Positions 61,934 to 64,000 of a stretch of 64,000 nt of DNA are shown in pieces. Numbering within the stretch: position 1 is the first letter of the stretch; each line of letters opens with the position of its first letter. Source of the DNA: Bretschneidera sinensis (taxonomy: Eukaryota > Streptophyta > Magnoliopsida > Brassicales > Akaniaceae); the NCBI GenBank assembly GCA_023935145.1, contig CM043704.1, positions 98,760,873 through 98,824,872 on the forward strand. The letters run 5' to 3'. A program made the position numbers and the translations under genes. Under the pieces are notes generated by a model. It worked only from the letters and a program-made list of their open reading frames with translations, had not been told where the DNA came from and searched no databases.

Positions 61934-64000
61934 TTAATTCTCTCTCTTAGTATTATCATTGACAACCCCTTCATTCCCTGCTAGCATCAAGTACTTATCC
62001 CTCCTTGTAAGAGTAGTACACTCAAATCCCAAAGCATCAGCAAGCTGTTTCTGTATATAATTAGCCACTTCAAAGCTAGATCTCCCTCCACCACTACAAG
62101 TCATCTCTCTGGGCAATTTCTCAAGAATCTGAATATGGTAACTTGGTCTAGGGTTCATCAGGAAGAAAATGGGATCCAAACATTTCAACCCAGTTGCAGT
62201 TGTTCCATAAAACATGCTTACATGTGTGTTCATAGCCACAGGAACTATCTCATCAGCTAATTCAGCAAACAAAGAGCTAAACCTCAACAAATATGGCTCT
62301 CTGCATGTTGTTCCTTCAGGGCAAACTACCAAATCACCTTCACTTAACAACTTTTCCATGGTTTCTCCATCTTTTTGTCTGTTCCTTGTTAACCTTACTG
62401 TCTTAATTGGAGCTATGATTTCAGACATTTTGCTCAGGCTGTAAGTAACTGCTGTCAAAGGCTTAGCTAATGATGTGCTGAGGAAAACTGGGTCCAATAG
62501 AGTTCTATGTGTACAAACATAGAGGACTCCTTTTTCCTGATCTGATTTTGATCTTTTAGGACTGTGTCCTTTGATCCTTATTTCCAGTCCACTCCATGTA
62601 CCTAACAAGATGGCCAATTTATAAGGAAGAAGGATACCCACAATTAGTCTGAAGATGGAAAGAATAATTCCGAGTGGAAACCACATGAACATGGAAATAG
62701 CTGCTAATGGAGTAGGCAAGAAAGCTAGTCTTCCATCATGAAATATTAGAGGTTTTGGGTATCTTTCCCTCGGCAATATTACTGAGCTTGGATTGTTCTT
62801 GATGTCATCCTTGTTCAACACATAAGCTTCCTGTTACAGTCAGATATCAAACCAATTAAAATTACTGTACCCAAATGGATTAATTGACATATATGTCAAA
62901 TTGTTGAAAAAATCTTGCCTCAAGAAAGAGAAATTCTCTTGCTGGGTTTATTTACTAAAACTAAAAGCATATAAAAATATCATGGTAATTGAGTTTGTAA
63001 CTATACCAAGAAAAAAGAAAATTGGGTTTGTCATTATGAACATGAGACTAAAATGAAATAATTAAGAACATTATAAGGTGATGGAGAAATTTTTGTCTGA
63101 ACCGAGTTCTCATGGACCAAATGCATGAGCACTGTTCATTATTGAAGAGGGAGAATTTTTACACTTTTGGACAGTGCTTATATACTTGGTAAATGAGGAT
63201 CCATGAAGACCCGGTCCAAGTAAGAATTTCTCGTGGTGGTACCAGGCCAGTGTAGGTACTAATTAGTTGGGTCTAGTGATAGTATCTTACTCAAAATGGA
63301 AAAATTAGGAGAATTAAAGAATTGAAATTTCCCAAATTCCCATGTGGTTTTTCTTTTTAAAATCATTCAACAAGAATATTGATTAAAAAGAAAGTAATAA
63401 GAAAGGAAAGTATTAGGAATACCTTGCAGAGGGAGAAGAAAAGATTATCATGAAGACTAGAACTTCCAAGGCCAATATCAGGTTTCTTGTCTCCAAAGTA
63501 CTCCTTAAGGGCTCTCTGCTTTACAAGCAAACCAGAGTCAAATACCAAACCAGTATAATACTGACAAGAAGTTTGCAATTCAGTCCCAAAAACACCATCA
63601 ACATTCAAATATTCCTTGAGAAATCCTTCAACCATAACTCTAGGTACACTTGTGAAGACAACCCTAGACCCAGTTGAAGCCCAAACATCATAAGCTTGAA
63701 GATTTAGATTCTCAAGATAAAACTTAGGCAGAACAGCTCTGCTTACATTCTCCATATCTTTTATCTTAAGCCCACAGAAGGAAATGAATATCATTACCTT
63801 TAATTTAAGCTCATAGTTCAAAACCCACAAAATTGGACATGACAACAACAAAAAAAATGCTCTGAAAATGTTACCACCTTCAAAAGCAACTAGCATGAAA
63901 TAAGGGAAGAAAGATTGTGATCTTAACAAAACTCCATGATCAATGTCACAAACTAATGTATCAAACCCTCTATTCTCTAAATCACACTTTGTCACATTAG
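61934..64000 (-). CDS. GPAT1: Glycerol-3-phosphate acyltransferase 1 (sn-2 GPAT family), 5' end outside the window
   Basis: Two exons are visible on the minus strand, 64000-63423 and 62830-61934, joined in phase 0 across a GT-AG intron (62831-63422; AAG|GTATTC...TAACAG|GAA). The frame stays open to the edge and codon 63995-63993 is GTG, so the true start lies beyond; by comparison with Arabidopsis GPAT1, roughly 80-95 residues are missing. The visible 490 residues contain a HAD-phosphatase-like N-domain: motif I reads DIDHGVL, then VFTSVPRVMVE, then FGDKKPDIGLG. One or two membrane segments follow, then the acyltransferase blocks CTHRTLLDP, VVCPEGTTCREP and IVPVAMN. The enzyme transfers acyl groups to glycerol-3-phosphate in membrane or extracellular lipid synthesis; Arabidopsis GPAT1 is needed for tapetum and pollen development. 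Near-identity to the GPAT1 clade around PRERYPKPLIFHDGRLAFLP supports the name. Confidence 0.93.

Overview
This is nuclear DNA from a flowering plant, most likely a woody eudicot. It has AT-rich intergenic sequence, GT-AG introns, degenerate non-LTR retrotransposons inside introns, a plant-type tRNA-Gly gene and plant-specific gene families. There are no operons, ribosome binding sites or CRISPR arrays. Three gene types are recognisable: (i) a DEAH-box spliceosomal RNA helicase of the Prp2/DHX16 type (plant ESP3/MEE29), present twice; (ii) a membrane-anchored plant basic secretory protein (BSP, PF04450) without its metalloprotease residues, present once intact and once as a 5' stub; (iii) the 3' part of GPAT1, a land-plant glycerol-3-phosphate acyltransferase, on the minus strand at the right edge.

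The window is dominated by one large direct duplication. Unit A runs from about 829 to 32643 and unit B from about 34361 to 61183. Both hold, in order, the helicase gene with all 26 introns between coding exons, the BSP gene or its stub, a block carrying tRNA-Gly or a tRNA-Gly pseudogene, and a shared AT-rich tail. Introns are conserved as well as exons, so this is a DNA-level duplication, or two haplotypes joined in an assembly, and not retroposition. Both helicase copies keep a fully open 27-exon reading frame of 3165 bp (1054 aa). Amino-acid differences cluster at the N-terminus and nearly spare the helicase core.

The copies differ by identifiable events. Copy B carries a 2.3-kb hAT-type element with an 8-bp target duplication in intron 17, longer LINE remnants (copy A has deletions within them), and a different promoter and 5'-leader region. 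Its BSP gene is cut to about 170 bp. Unit A contains a further local expansion between 20.4 and 30.7 kb, with an 859-bp tandem repeat and two tRNA-Gly blocks, only one of them intact.

The 1.7-kb spacer between the units carries what looks like the 5' end of a Ran GTPase gene: leader, ATG, intron 1 and six codons. I found no wholly new molecular system. The most notable items are the young duplication with promoter replacement, the catalytically dead BSP protein, two conserved GC-AG introns, the hAT element with a possible captured membrane-protein fragment, and the Ran gene fragment.
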